A stretch of 64,000 nt of DNA from JBEKTW01 sp049515655 (GCA_049515655.1 JBEKTW010000011.1:1-64000), one strand, 5' to 3'. Shown: positions 41,027 to 50,950, numbered from the stretch's first letter. Numbers and translations are program-made. Notes: generated by a model not told the origin, from the letters alone.

Positions 41027-42151
41027 ATGAAGCAACTGCTCTCTTTTTGTCTCGTAGCGCTCTTCGTTGCTGTGGGTACACTCTCCGCTCAGGGCAAATT
41101 CAGCGGCTACATGTTTGGAGACTACTTTTACAACATCGCCCGACCGGCGGCGTCGATGAGCGCTGCGGCGCTTTCGGGTGCTAAGGATCTGCAGGGATTC
41201 CAATTCCGCCGCATATACTTCACTTACGATAACGACATCTCCGACCAATTCACGTCACGCTTCAGGTTGGAAGCGGATCAATCAGCGTTGACAACAGGGA
41301 GTAGTATACCCGTAACGGCTACCACCAACGCCGGGTCGTATCAAGGGAAAATAGAGACGTTTGTTAAAGATGCCTATCTCAAGTGGAAAAATGTATTTGA
41401 GGGCAGCGATTTTATCTTCGGCATCCAACCGACGACTGCGTTTGACATATCTGAAACATGGTGGGGATACCGGTCCATTGAAAAAACGATCATGGATCTG
41501 CGCGGCATTATTCCCTCCCGCGATTTCGGAGTTGCGCTGCGTGGCAAAATAACGGAGGACGGAATGTTCAACTACTGGGCGATGATCGCAAACGGCGACG
41601 GAAATTCACCCGTCTCCTCGAAGTTCAAACGCTACTCTCTTAATCTTCAGGTGAAGCCGGCTGATAACTGGCAGGCAACGCTCAACGGCGACTACCGGGC
41701 ACAGGCAAGCATCCATGACCCGACCAGCACGACGGGTACACTCTCGAACGATATTTTTACGAGCTCGTTGTTTTTCGGTTACCGCGAAGCAGGCAAATAT
41801 TCCCTTGGCGCCGAGGCGTTCATGCGGATGACCATGAATGGAATGACGGATCCTTCAAATGCCCCCAAGCTGAAAAGCGCAAACACTATGGGTTTCTCGG
41901 TGTTTGGCAATTACAGTGTACAGGACAATCTCGATGTCGTTGCGCGTTATGACTACTATGACCCCAATAGCGATTCCAACGTGAAGGGTGATTCCCGCAA
42001 TTACATCATTGCCGGCCTGAACTGGAAGGCGGACAAGAATGTCTGGTTCATGCCGAACTTCCAGATCGAGACATACGAGTCAAACCCCAACGGCACTACC
42101 TATGGCTCGGCGGTCACGGGAAGAGTCACCATGTACTATGTCTTCTTATAG
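41027..42151 (+). CDS. Outer-membrane porin, probably phosphate-selective
   Basis: This 374-aa protein has a signal peptide (MKQLLSFCLVALFVAVGTLS), strand-rich barrel sequence (FQFRRIYFTYDNDISDQFTS, FGIQPTTAFDISETWW, IIPSRDFGVALRGKI) and a final aromatic strand ending MYYVFL. It resembles OprP/OprO-type porins. An AAGGAA SD precedes the ATG. It lies 55 nt upstream of pstS under a Pho-box-like site and probably brings phosphate across the outer membrane. Confidence 0.85.
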   Translation: MKQLLSFCLVALFVAVGTLSAQGKFSGYMFGDYFYNIARPAASMSAAALSGAKDLQGFQFRRIYFTYDNDISDQFTSRFRLEADQSALTTGSSIPVTATTNAGSYQGKIETFVKDAYLKWKNVFEGSDFIFGIQPTTAFDISETWWGYRSIEKTIMDLRGIIPSRDFGVALRGKITEDGMFNYWAMIANGDGNSPVSSKFKRYSLNLQVKPADNWQATLNGDYRAQASIHDPTSTTGTLSNDIFTSSLFFGYREAGKYSLGAEAFMRMTMNGMTDPSNAPKLKSANTMGFSVFGNYSVQDNLDVVARYDYYDPNSDSNVKGDSRNYIIAGLNWKADKNVWFMPNFQIETYESNPNGTTYGSAVTGRVTMYYVFL

Positions 42152-42206
42152 AACTCATTTTACTTAATCGTGACTGTTCAGAAAATAAATTGACAGGAGA
42201 ATCGGT

Positions 42207-43238
42207 ATGAAGGTATTTTCAAAACTACTGTTTGGAATTGCTTTCGCAGGAATCATTGGGAGCAGTTCTGAAGCACAACTCAAACTCAACGGTGCGGGGG
42301 CCACGTTCCCGTACGTCATTTACTCGAAATGGTTTGATCTTTACCATGAGAAAACCGGCGTAGAGTTCAACTACCAGTCGATCGGCAGCGGCGGCGGCAT
42401 CAAGCAGGTGATCGAAGGAACGGTTGACTTCGGTGCGACCGACGGACCGATGAACGACGCACAGCTCAAAGAAGCAAAAGAGAAACAGGGGACCGACGTT
42501 TTGCACATCCCGACGGTGATGGGGGGAGACGTAGTTGCATATAACCTCCCGAGCGTTGGAAAAGGTCTCAAGTTTACACCGGATGTGGTCGCCGGAATCT
42601 TCCTCGGAGAGATCGCCAAGTGGAACGACCCGAAAATTGTGGCTATCAACCCCGACAAGAAGCTTCCGGACCAGGCAATCATCGTCGCTCACCGGTCGGA
42701 CGGCAGTGGAACGACGTATATCTTTACCGACTATCTGACAAAAGTCAGCGCAACATGGGAACAGAAAGTCGGCAAAGGCACATCTGTCAACTGGCCCGTC
42801 GGTATGGGAGGAAAAGGCAATGAAGGCGTTGCAGGACTGGTGAAACAGGCTGAGGGTGCCATCGGATATGTTGAGCTCGCCTATGCAGTAAAGAACAACT
42901 TGCCCTGCGCGATGATTCAGAACAAGGTGGGCAATTTTATCGATGCAACGTTTGAGTCCGTGTCGGCGGCTGCCTCCGGAGCTATCAAGAACATGCCCGA
43001 AGACCTTCGCGTGTCGATAACGAACGCAGATGGGAAAGACTCGTATCCCATTTCCGGCTTCACCTGGCTTCTGATTTATCAAAATATGAAGGAGAAGGAA
43101 AAAGCTCAGGCAATGGTAAAATTCTTGAAGTGGGCGATGAGTGATGGACAATCGTATGCGAAAGATCTCTATTATGCCCCCCTCCCGAAAGAAGTTGTGA
43201 AGCTCTGCGAAAAGAAGATAGATTCAATTCAACAATAA
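42207..43238 (+). CDS. pstS: PstS, phosphate-binding protein
   Basis: This 343-aa periplasmic binding protein has a signal peptide (LLFGIAFAGIIGSSSEA) and PstS motifs: LNGAGATFPYVIYSKW, IGSGGGIKQVIEGTVDFGAT, AHRSDGSGTTYIFTDYL and GNEGVAGLVKQ. It binds phosphate for the PstCAB transporter. AGGAGA precedes the ATG. Confidence 0.96.
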   Translation: MKVFSKLLFGIAFAGIIGSSSEAQLKLNGAGATFPYVIYSKWFDLYHEKTGVEFNYQSIGSGGGIKQVIEGTVDFGATDGPMNDAQLKEAKEKQGTDVLHIPTVMGGDVVAYNLPSVGKGLKFTPDVVAGIFLGEIAKWNDPKIVAINPDKKLPDQAIIVAHRSDGSGTTYIFTDYLTKVSATWEQKVGKGTSVNWPVGMGGKGNEGVAGLVKQAEGAIGYVELAYAVKNNLPCAMIQNKVGNFIDATFESVSAAASGAIKNMPEDLRVSITNADGKDSYPISGFTWLLIYQNMKEKEKAQAMVKFLKWAMSDGQSYAKDLYYAPLPKEVVKLCEKKIDSIQQ

Positions 43239-43240
43239 AA

Positions 43241-44260
43241 TTGCCGGACAACGAGAAAATAATTAGTGAATTAGTGAACCGGCATATGGGTGGAGAACAA
43301 GGATCAACCTCTCCACCCATTCGTATCTCAGCGGAGACGAATGCCCCAAGACGAAATCTTGGGGACTTCGTTTTTAAGTATCTGATGATGCTCTTTGCGA
43401 TTGTCGTGTTTTCGATCGTCTTCTTGATGGCGTTTGAGATGTACAAGGGCTCTGAGCCGTCGATCTGGAAATTCGGATGGAAGTTTCTTACCAACACGAC
43501 CTGGGATCCAGTGCAGGATAGTTACGGCGCGCTCCCCTATATCTATGGGACGGTTGTGTCTTCTCTCCTCGCGCTTATTATCGCCGTTCCCCTGGGTCTC
43601 GGCGTCGCAATCCTCTTGTCGGAGCTGACACCGGGGTGGATTGAGACACCGATGTCGTTTCTTGTTGAGCTTCTCGCAGCCATTCCGAGCATTGTGTACG
43701 GTATGTGGGGAATCTTCGTTCTTGTGCCCTGGCTCCGGACGTCCGTCGAACCAATGTTAGCGAAGTCGTTCGGATACTTGCCGCTGTTCAAGGGTGCGGC
43801 GTATGGATTCGGCATGCTCGCGGCAGGCGTGATTCTGGCGATCATGATCTTGCCGATCATTGTTTCGATCTCGCGCGATGTGCTGAAATCGATTCCTAAC
43901 TCTCAGCGTGAAGCGGCCCTGGCCCTGGGCGCGACCAAGTGGGAATCGACCAGGATTGTCCTCTCGGGAGCAAGGTCCGGAATCCTCGGTGCGGCGCTTC
44001 TGGGGCTGGGAAGAGCTCTCGGAGAAACGATGGCGGTGACCATGGTGATCGGGAATCGCCCCGATATTTCAGCATCACTGTTCAATCCCGCGTATTCGAT
44101 GGCGAGCGTCATCGCGAATGAGTTTTCCGAGGCGACATCCGAACTTTACGTCAGCTCGCTCATCGAGATCGCTCTGATCCTTTTTGTCGTCACGATTATT
44201 CTCAACGCTTGCGCCCGGCTCATCGTGTGGAGCGTGACAAGAAAGTTCCAAACCGCATGA
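43241..44260 (+). CDS. pstC: PstC, phosphate ABC transporter permease
   Basis: 339 aa from a TTG at 43241, or 324 aa from the ATG at 43286; neither has a clear SD. It has six membrane spans with the permease EAA-type loop (SQREAALALGATKWESTR) and PstC features PSIVYGMWGIFVL and GRALGETMAVTMVIG. It forms the membrane channel with PstA, whose ATG overlaps this stop by 4 nt. Confidence 0.95.
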   Translation: MPDNEKIISELVNRHMGGEQGSTSPPIRISAETNAPRRNLGDFVFKYLMMLFAIVVFSIVFLMAFEMYKGSEPSIWKFGWKFLTNTTWDPVQDSYGALPYIYGTVVSSLLALIIAVPLGLGVAILLSELTPGWIETPMSFLVELLAAIPSIVYGMWGIFVLVPWLRTSVEPMLAKSFGYLPLFKGAAYGFGMLAAGVILAIMILPIIVSISRDVLKSIPNSQREAALALGATKWESTRIVLSGARSGILGAALLGLGRALGETMAVTMVIGNRPDISASLFNPAYSMASVIANEFSEATSELYVSSLIEIALILFVVTIILNACARLIVWSVTRKFQTA

Positions 44261-45114
44261 AATCAACCGGAACGCAAAAATACATCTGGCGCAAGTCAAA
44301 AAATGTGCTGATGACGTCTCTCTCGATCCTCAGCGGCGTGATCGTGATTCTGCCGCTCGTTCTGATCTTCTACTACACGCTTGCCCAAGGCGTGAGCGCA
44401 TTGAACCTCGACTTCTTTACGAAAATGCCCAAGCCGGTGGGAGAGCTCGGTGGAGGCATGGCCAACGCGCTCGTGGGGACTGCCATTCTTATCGGCTTAG
44501 GAAGCCTTGTCGGGTTGCCGGTAGGAATCTTCGCAGGCATTTACCTGGCGGAGTATGGAGACAACCCGTTTGGATCGTCCGTTCGATTCCTCACGGATGT
44601 CCTGAGCGGGGTGCCGTCTATCGTCATCGGTGTCGTCGCCTACATCCTCTTCGTGCTGCCGATGAAGCATTTTTCCGCGCTTGCAGGCGGCGCAGCGCTG
44701 GGCCTGCTAATGATTCCCACCGTCACGCGAACGACGGAAGAGATGATCAAACTTGTTCCCCATTCGTACCGGGAAGCGTCACTTGCGCTGGGCGTGCCGC
44801 GATGGAAAACTACACTCCGGGTGATACTGCCGACGGCTCTGAAAGGAATCACGACGGGTGTCCTGCTTGCTATCGCGCGGGCTGCCGGGGAGACGGCGCC
44901 GCTGCTTTTCACTGCGCTCGGCAACCGCTTCTGGTCAACATCCATCAACCAGCCTATCGGCTCATTGACCGTGTTCATCTACGATTATGCGAAAGCTCCG
45001 TTCGATGATTGGAACAGGCAAGCCTGGGCTGCGGCGTTCGTTTTGATTGCCCTGATTTTTGTTTTGAATGTCGTTTTTAGAATCGTGACGAGGAATAAGT
45101 ATGCCGAGCGTTGA
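44257..45114 (+). CDS. pstA: PstA, phosphate ABC transporter permease
   Basis: 285 aa from the ATG at 44257; the frame extends to 44209 but that would run into pstC. It has six spans, the EAA-type loop YREASLALGVPRWKTTLRV and PSIVIGVVAYILF, ARAAGETAPLLFTA. It pairs with PstC. The pstB start lies inside its last codons (14-nt overlap). Confidence 0.96.
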   Translation: MKSTGTQKYIWRKSKNVLMTSLSILSGVIVILPLVLIFYYTLAQGVSALNLDFFTKMPKPVGELGGGMANALVGTAILIGLGSLVGLPVGIFAGIYLAEYGDNPFGSSVRFLTDVLSGVPSIVIGVVAYILFVLPMKHFSALAGGAALGLLMIPTVTRTTEEMIKLVPHSYREASLALGVPRWKTTLRVILPTALKGITTGVLLAIARAAGETAPLLFTALGNRFWSTSINQPIGSLTVFIYDYAKAPFDDWNRQAWAAAFVLIALIFVLNVVFRIVTRNKYAER

Positions 45115-45931
45115 TGTGCTTAACCCTCCATTCAAAGTGAAGCAAACTCTCATGACCGACTTTCCTTACCATTCCAACGGCCAAGCAACAAAGATCATCA
45201 CCAAAGATCTCAATGCATATTTTGGAAAAACGCGGGCTCTGAAGAACATATCGCTCGAAATCCCAGCGAACCGGGTCATTGCTATCATCGGACCGTCGGG
45301 GTGTGGAAAGTCAACCTATCTTCGCTGCCTGAACCGCATGCATGAAGTCGCGGGCGGAACCCTCGACGGGACGATCCTACTCGACGGCGAAGATATTTTT
45401 GATTACGATCCTGTCATCCTACGCAGGAGGGTTGGTATGGTGTTCCAGAAACCGAATCCGTTTCCGACTATGTCCATTGCCGACAATGTTGCTGCCGGCC
45501 TTAGGCTAAACGGTACACGGAACAAGAAACAGCTGGCCGGGATCGTCGAACAAAGTCTACGGAAAGCCGCGCTGTGGGATGAAGTCAAGGATTCACTCGA
45601 CAAATCCGGTGTGAGTCTCTCGGGGGGACAGCAGCAGCGTTTGTGCATTGCAAGAACTCTGGCGGTCGATCCGGAGGTCATATTGATGGATGAACCGGCC
45701 AGCGCGCTCGACCCCATTTCAACCGCGAAAGTTGAAGAGCTTATTTATGAGTTAAAGAAGAATTACACGATCGTCATTGTGACGCATAATATGCAGCAGG
45801 CGGCACGGGTGAGCGACTTCACAGCGTTCTTTTATCTGGGCGATTTGATTGAATATGACGAAACTAAGCGTCTTTTCACTTCACCCGCCAAGAAGCAAAC
45901 GGAAGACTACATCACCGGGCGGTTCGGATGA
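45101..45931 (+). CDS. pstB: PstB, phosphate ABC transporter ATPase
   Basis: This 276-aa ATPase has Walker A IIGPSGCGKSTYLR, Q-loop VFQKPNPFP, signature VSLSGGQQQRLCIARTL, Walker B VILMDEPASALDP and the H-loop IVIVTHNMQQA. It drives phosphate import by PstCA. Another in-frame ATG at 45152 (MTDFPYHSNG) would avoid the overlap with pstA. Confidence 0.96.
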   Translation: MPSVDVLNPPFKVKQTLMTDFPYHSNGQATKIITKDLNAYFGKTRALKNISLEIPANRVIAIIGPSGCGKSTYLRCLNRMHEVAGGTLDGTILLDGEDIFDYDPVILRRRVGMVFQKPNPFPTMSIADNVAAGLRLNGTRNKKQLAGIVEQSLRKAALWDEVKDSLDKSGVSLSGGQQQRLCIARTLAVDPEVILMDEPASALDPISTAKVEELIYELKKNYTIVIVTHNMQQAARVSDFTAFFYLGDLIEYDETKRLFTSPAKKQTEDYITGRFG

Positions 45932-46062
45932 TTTCTTGCATGCAAATGATTTGGAGATTCAGTATATTTGCAGGGCACTCCTTATTTTCCGGAAAAGTGC
46001 TCCCGCAGGCACGCAAGAACTTCACCAACGTACGGTAGTTTAACTAATCGATCAAGAACGTT

Positions 46063-47412
46063 ATGCCAATACTGACCAGACATCAGCTCAATCATACTCC
46101 AAGGTTCAAACGGCGGCGTGCGTTGAACTGGGTCACTCTGGGTTTGACGTACGCTTCCATGTACATGGCCCGCTACAATTTCGCGTTTGCCAACAAAGAT
46201 CTTTCCGATACGTTCGGTTTTTCGAAGACGCAAATCGGGTCCATCATCACCTTCGCGACAATCTTCTACGGTCTCTCCGCGATGTTCAACGGCCCGCTTG
46301 CGGACCGTATCGGAGGGAAAAAGGCGATGCTCATCGGAACGATCGGGGCGTTCGTTTTTAATATCGCGTTTGGCATGGCCGCGTACCTCGGTTTTCTAGG
46401 AACGGGCACGCTGCTCCTGGGTTACCTCGCGACTATCTGGACATTAAATATGTACTTTCAATCATATGGAGCGCTTGCCGTCATCAAAGTGAATTCGGCA
46501 TGGTTCCATGTGAGTGAGCGGGGTGTGTTCTCTGCAATTTTTGGGTCCATGATCCAGATGGGCAGATTCGGCGTCTATGCGCTCATGACGGTCCCTGCAG
46601 TAGTCCTCCTGCCGTGGCAATGGAAGTTCTTTCTTCCAGCGATGTTCGCGGGTGTGTTTGCCCTGTTCACTTTTCTCTTTGTACGGGATACTCCCAAGGA
46701 AACCGGCCTGCCCGAGTTTGACCCCCAGGATGCTACGAGCGGAGACACCGAAGCGATAACGTTCCGGTACGTCGCGAAGAAGATCTTCACCAACCCCATC
46801 GCGATCACCATTGCAGCCGCGGAGTTCTGTACGGGCCTCGTCCGAAAAGGATTCGAAGAATGGTTCCCGCGGTACATGCAGGAAGTTCAACACCTCCAGC
46901 TCGACAACCCGATTTTCCAGAGAAACGCGCTTTCGATTGTGCTTGCAGGAGTCGCAGGTGCGTTCCTCGCAGGCATGCTCTCCGATAAGGTCTTCAGGGC
47001 ACGCCGCCCGCCCGTCGCATTCATCGGCTATGTTCTCCAGGTGTTCAGTCTTGCCGTGGTCTGGGCAGCTCCGAGTATTAACCTCGTCATAGCCGCGTTC
47101 GTCCTCAACTCACTGGCAATCTCGATGGTACATTCAATGTTATCGGGTACCGCGTCAATGGACTTCGGCGGCCAGCGTGCCGGCGCCACCGCGGCGGGGA
47201 TGTTCGACGGCATGCAATACATGGGCGGCTCGGTGATGGGATACGGCATGGGCTATATGTTGGATACATACGGTTGGGGGGTCTGGGGACCGAGCATGAT
47301 CGGGTTCTCTTTCATCGGAGGCATCCTGATGCTGAAATTGTGGAATGCCGTACCGACGCCGCATTCCGGCCATACAAAAGCTCCGGAAGAAGCGATAAAG
47401 GAATCTGTTTAA
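46063..47412 (+). CDS. Organophosphate:phosphate antiporter-family MFS transporter
   Basis: This 449-aa MFS protein with 12 spans belongs to the OPA group (GlpT/UhpT/PgtP): TYASMYMARYNFAFANKDLS, NGPLADRIGGKKAMLIG, VRDTPKETGLPE and TCTG-like EFCTGLVRKGFEEWF. It likely imports glycerol-3-phosphate or a sugar phosphate in exchange for phosphate. It lies between pstB and phoU, so it is under phosphate control by operon context. Confidence 0.88.
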   Translation: MPILTRHQLNHTPRFKRRRALNWVTLGLTYASMYMARYNFAFANKDLSDTFGFSKTQIGSIITFATIFYGLSAMFNGPLADRIGGKKAMLIGTIGAFVFNIAFGMAAYLGFLGTGTLLLGYLATIWTLNMYFQSYGALAVIKVNSAWFHVSERGVFSAIFGSMIQMGRFGVYALMTVPAVVLLPWQWKFFLPAMFAGVFALFTFLFVRDTPKETGLPEFDPQDATSGDTEAITFRYVAKKIFTNPIAITIAAAEFCTGLVRKGFEEWFPRYMQEVQHLQLDNPIFQRNALSIVLAGVAGAFLAGMLSDKVFRARRPPVAFIGYVLQVFSLAVVWAAPSINLVIAAFVLNSLAISMVHSMLSGTASMDFGGQRAGATAAGMFDGMQYMGGSVMGYGMGYMLDTYGWGVWGPSMIGFSFIGGILMLKLWNAVPTPHSGHTKAPEEAIKESV

Positions 47413-47430
47413 TTATCGATGACATGACTG

Positions 47431-48096
47431 ATGCAACGACACTTTGAACAAGAGCTCGAAAGTCTGAAAACAAATCTCATTAAGATGGGAAGCATCGTGG
47501 AAGAAGCGGTGGCTGAGTCCATGAAAGCATTGATGGGGCGGGATACGCAGCTTGCGCAGAGAATTATCGACCGTGATGACCGGATCAATTCCCTCGAAAT
47601 TGAAATCGACAACGCGATCGTCGACCTCCTCGCGCTGCAGCAGCCGGTGGCGATCGATTTGCGGCTGATCCTCGCCGCTCAGAAAATCAATAACGACCTT
47701 GAGCGGATCGGCGACCATGCAGTCAATATCGCAGAGTCCGCAATCGCGATGATACAAACAAAGGATTCTCTCCTGAAAGTGCCGCAAATGGGGGAACTCG
47801 TCCAGACAATGCTGCGAAATGCCATCGACGGTTTCATTCACGGAGATCCTTCTCTCGGAAAGAAAGTCCTAGAAAATGACGACGTGGTTGATGAATTGAA
47901 CCGTGCCATGACGCGTGAAGTCATAGGACTGTTAAACAATAATAAAATGTCGATCGAGGGAGGAGTTGACCTCATCCGGGTGAGTAGAAACCTGGAACGT
48001 GTCGCCGATCTGGCGACCAATATTGCCGAAGAAGTGATATTTATAGCCCAGGCCAGGGTTGTCAAGCACAACGCCGAGACGAAGGAAGGAGCGTAA
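47431..48096 (+). CDS. phoU: PhoU, phosphate-uptake regulator
   Basis: This 221-aa protein has two three-helix PhoU repeats with the metal-binding D/E motifs: EIEIDNAIVDLLALQQPVA and RLILAAQKINNDLERIGDHA, then DVVDELNRAMTREVIGLL and RVSRNLERVADLATNIAEEV. It regulates Pst transport and the Pho kinase response. It is the last gene of the operon and convergent with mauE. Confidence 0.96.
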   Translation: MQRHFEQELESLKTNLIKMGSIVEEAVAESMKALMGRDTQLAQRIIDRDDRINSLEIEIDNAIVDLLALQQPVAIDLRLILAAQKINNDLERIGDHAVNIAESAIAMIQTKDSLLKVPQMGELVQTMLRNAIDGFIHGDPSLGKKVLENDDVVDELNRAMTREVIGLLNNNKMSIEGGVDLIRVSRNLERVADLATNIAEEVIFIAQARVVKHNAETKEGA

Positions 48097-48134
48097 ACTC
48101 TTTCACCCTCAAGGGCGGTAGGGCAGGTTAGGAA

Positions 48135-48611
48135 TTATTGTAGGGGAGAGGCGCCCGGCGGAGGCTGACCTCCACCTACCCTTGAAAAGTCCGGCTCTCC
48201 GAAAAAGAATAAGTGAATCCCCAGCACGAGCAAGCCGGCATCCTCCCAGATCCGTGCCCAGCCAACTTCGGATGCGTGCGCGGCGCCGAAACATCCGCAG
48301 TCGATCTTCAAATGACGGGCCATCGCAGACAGCATGGCAACCACAAAAACAGTCAACATCACCGAGAGCCATGCAGACCCCGACCGAATGAATACTCCTC
48401 CGACCAGAAATACCCCGCAAACGAGCTCAAGCCACGGGATGGCCAACGCAAAGATGTTCACCAGCACTTCTGGCAAAACCTGGTACCCGGCTACCGCGTC
48501 AGCGAAGACCTCGGGGTGAGCGATCTTATCGATGCTCGCTACAATGAATACTATCCCCAGCACTAGTCGCGAGACAATAACTACCGGCCTGCTTCGAAGG
48601 ATATTATTCAT
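48135..48611 (-). CDS. MauE/DoxX-family membrane protein
   Basis: This 158-aa protein has four spans with the family pattern RLVLGIVFIVASIDKI and IPWLELVCGVFLVGG, plus the Cys pair LKIDCGCFG. MauE-type proteins support disulfide formation or maturation of extracytoplasmic redox enzymes. It is separated from the upstream rhodanese gene by a dispersed repeat and may form an outlying member of the def-fmt-rhodanese group. Confidence 0.85.
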   Translation of the reverse strand: MNNILRSRPVVIVSRLVLGIVFIVASIDKIAHPEVFADAVAGYQVLPEVLVNIFALAIPWLELVCGVFLVGGVFIRSGSAWLSVMLTVFVVAMLSAMARHLKIDCGCFGAAHASEVGWARIWEDAGLLVLGIHLFFFGEPDFSRVGGGQPPPGASPLQ

Positions 48612-48664
48612 CGTTCCTCTGGTTTCGTGTCACTCAATTAGTTTGAATGAGTCCTTGGTTCGTC

Positions 48665-48803
48665 ATGTCATTCGCGACCCTCTCCTCTTCAATTCCCCTC
48701 TCCCGATCCTTCGACTTCGCTCAGGACAGGTCCGGGAGAGGGGACAGGGGTGAGGGTTAAAAGTCACAAGAGTTAATCAATCTATTTCTGAAGCAGGACA
48801 CTA
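48665..48803 (-). repeat. 139-bp dispersed element, copy 2 (core inverted relative to copy 1)
   Basis: On the minus strand this element has the same 71-bp left and 41-bp right parts as the copy at 859-997, gaplessly and with high similarity. Its 27-bp core (48706-48732) is in the opposite orientation. It begins with the TAG that ends the rhodanese gene, as copy 1 does for the kinase gene. It occupies most of the rhodanese-to-mauE spacer. Confidence 0.87.
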
Positions 48804-49430
48804 ATTGTCTCCGGTTGAAGATTTCTCGACAGCCATGCCCGATGCTACCCATTCGTCCCAACCTTTGTCATAGAGATAAAGGTTGTGGAATTCCATCTGA
48901 CTCATGAAGTCGGCCAGATCACGTCCGAGGGAGCATTCGGGATTGTGGCAGTAAATGATGATAAGAGTGTCGCGGGGAATGGTAACCAATTCTTCAAAAT
49001 GTTTGTCGACTTCGAGATACGGGATATTGCGTGCGCTCCTGATGTGGCCTTTTGCATACTCATCGGGTTCTCTGCCGTCAATGAATAACCCACGGCTTTC
49101 GCCTAGCAGCCGCTTCACCTGGTCAAGCGTGACGACCTTGTAACCGGCATCTTTCTTCTTAGCTACCGGCGGCGCCACAGAATCCCGGCTCGCTCGTGTC
49201 CGTTCATACAGCGGAGGGGTCACCGTAGGATTGCTCCCGGAAATTGAATCTGCCGGCTTTTCCTTCCCCGAAAACAAAGCTGAATCAGCGGTCGCGATCT
49301 TGACTGGCGGCTTTCGGATCAACGGCAAGCTTTTCTGTGAGAAAGCGTTGTACACCAGTGCGAGGAAAACGCTCAGGAGCAGAACGAGCAACGCTTCGCG
49401 AACGAGAGATTTGTTGCGTGTGGTTCTCAT
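48801..49430 (-). CDS. Membrane-anchored rhodanese-domain protein
   Basis: This 209-aa protein has an N-terminal membrane anchor (EALLVLLLSVFLALVYNAF), a low-complexity linker and a rhodanese domain with KRLLGESRGLFIDGREPDEY and catalytic Cys in IIYCHNPECSLGRDLADFM. The active loop (CHNPECSLG) is longer than the usual CxxGxR, so substrate may differ. It overlaps the fmt stop by 4 nt. The stop codon is inside a dispersed repeat, so the original 3' end may have been different. Confidence 0.85.
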   Translation of the reverse strand: MRTTRNKSLVREALLVLLLSVFLALVYNAFSQKSLPLIRKPPVKIATADSALFSGKEKPADSISGSNPTVTPPLYERTRASRDSVAPPVAKKKDAGYKVVTLDQVKRLLGESRGLFIDGREPDEYAKGHIRSARNIPYLEVDKHFEELVTIPRDTLIIIYCHNPECSLGRDLADFMSQMEFHNLYLYDKGWDEWVASGMAVEKSSTGDN

Positions 49431-50377
49431 GATGAGAATTTTTCCGAGACGTGCAGCCGGTATCCACGCAGAAACGCTTCGGCTGGCAATTTGCTTTTCC
49501 CTTCCTGCTGGAGCTCGAAAATTTCAACTGCTCCATCCTTTGTGGAGACGACCAGTTGCCGGTCTGCCTGGAGAATTTCCCCCGGGCGGGTTGCCTTTGA
49601 GTCCTTAAGAATCCTTGACCGGTACATTTTTATCGTGTTTCCCTGATGCATTGTGAACGCACCGGGTCTTGGAGAAAGACCTCTTATGTGATTGTGTACT
49701 TCGACGGCGGTTCGATCCCAATGAATTCTGCAATCGTCCTTGAAGATCTTCGGGGCGCGCGACGCTGCCGCAGGGTCTTGCGGTTTCGGAACGGCCTTGC
49801 CCGACTCTATCAACCGGACGGTATGAAGAACGATTTCCGCGCCGATCTCCGACAGCTTATCGTGAATCTCTCCGGCAGTGTCGTTCTCACCGATCGGAGT
49901 CCGCGCCTGCAATACAACATTGCCTGTGTCGACCTTTTCCTCGAGGAGAAACGTCGTCACACCGGTCTCTTTTTCACCGTTGATGATTGCCCACTGGATG
50001 GGAGCCGCGCCGCGATACTTCGGGAGAAGCGATGCGTGGAGGTTGAACGCTCCAAGACGCGCGGTCGTGAAAACTTCGGGCGGCAGGATTCGAAACGCGA
50101 CGACGACGAGGAGATCCGGCTGTAGAAACTTCAACTGTTGGATGAACGCAACGTCCCGGAGGGATTCGGGCTGGAGAATCTGGAAAGAATGCTGTGAGGC
50201 GAACTCTTTAATGGGTGAACAGGAAAGCTGCCTTCCCCGGCCGGCCGGCTTATCCGGGTTGGTGACGACGGCAACGACTGTGTACTGATTCTCGAGGAGG
50301 ATTTTCAGGCTGGGAATTCCAAACTCCGCCGTTCCGAGAAAGACAATACGCGGGCGGCTGTCCGAAGTTGTCGTCAT
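49427..50377 (-). CDS. fmt: Methionyl-tRNA formyltransferase
   Basis: This 316-aa enzyme has the motif IVFLGTAEFGIPSLKILLE, the active site FNLHASLLPKYRGAAPIQWA and ETGVTTFLLEEKVDTGN, and a C-terminal tRNA-binding domain (EILQADRQLVVSTKDG). It formylates Met-tRNA for initiation. It follows def by 9 nt, the usual pairing. Confidence 0.96.
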   Translation of the reverse strand: MTTTSDSRPRIVFLGTAEFGIPSLKILLENQYTVVAVVTNPDKPAGRGRQLSCSPIKEFASQHSFQILQPESLRDVAFIQQLKFLQPDLLVVVAFRILPPEVFTTARLGAFNLHASLLPKYRGAAPIQWAIINGEKETGVTTFLLEEKVDTGNVVLQARTPIGENDTAGEIHDKLSEIGAEIVLHTVRLIESGKAVPKPQDPAAASRAPKIFKDDCRIHWDRTAVEVHNHIRGLSPRPGAFTMHQGNTIKMYRSRILKDSKATRPGEILQADRQLVVSTKDGAVEIFELQQEGKSKLPAEAFLRGYRLHVSEKFSS

Positions 50378-50386
50378 GAGCGAATG

Positions 50387-50950
50387 TTACACTGTGACGG
50401 GCGCTGCAGTGACCACGGGATACGCAACCTCTACTTCACCGCGCTTCATTTGCTGAAGCGCTTCCCGATGGACCTTCCGCTGTGCCGGTGAGAGATAATC
50501 AAGGAATAACACGCCGTTCAGATGGTCGATCTCGTGGAGTACCACCCTGGCAAGCAATCCGTCTGCATGAAGCTCGGCAGGGTGAAAATTCGTGTCTTTG
50601 TATCGAACGGTGATTTGTTCTGCGCGCTCAACTTCGTCGCGCACCTCGGGAATGCTCAAACAACCTTCCTCCATCCTGATTTTTCCGTTCCCGAGAATGA
50701 CCTCGGGATTGATCAGGGAGAGGGGCTTGACGTCCTTCGTTTCTTCCATGTCCGAGACATCGACGACGATGACGCGATGCATGTTGCCGACCTGGGTCGC
50801 CGCGAGACCGATGCCGTGCGCTTTCCGCATTGTCTCGAACATATCCATGACCAGCCTGACGATATCGTCGGTTACTTTATGAACGGGTTTTGCTTTCTTG
50901 CGCAGCATGTCCGTTCCGTACAGATAAATTGGAAGAATCGACAAAACCAT
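50387..50950 (-). CDS. def: Peptide deformylase
   Basis: 187 aa from the ATG at 50950; a longer frame starts at 50965. All three motifs are present: GIGLAATQVG, EEGCLSIPEV and the metal site VVLHEIDHLNG. It removes the N-formyl group from new proteins. It is the first gene of the def-fmt-rhodanese operon, read from the spacer at 50951-51521. Confidence 0.96.
   Translation of the reverse strand: MVLSILPIYLYGTDMLRKKAKPVHKVTDDIVRLVMDMFETMRKAHGIGLAATQVGNMHRVIVVDVSDMEETKDVKPLSLINPEVILGNGKIRMEEGCLSIPEVRDEVERAEQITVRYKDTNFHPAELHADGLLARVVLHEIDHLNGVLFLDYLSPAQRKVHREALQQMKRGEVEVAYPVVTAAPVTV

Noticed and set aside
42225..43151. 308-aa minus-strand ORF
   Set aside because: Shadow of pstS, which is complete with signal peptide and motifs.
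45962..45985. TATATTTG (TAnnTTTG-type Bacteroidetes -7 element) between pstB and the MFS gene
   Set aside because: No -33 TTG at a suitable distance; a chance match in a short spacer is likely.
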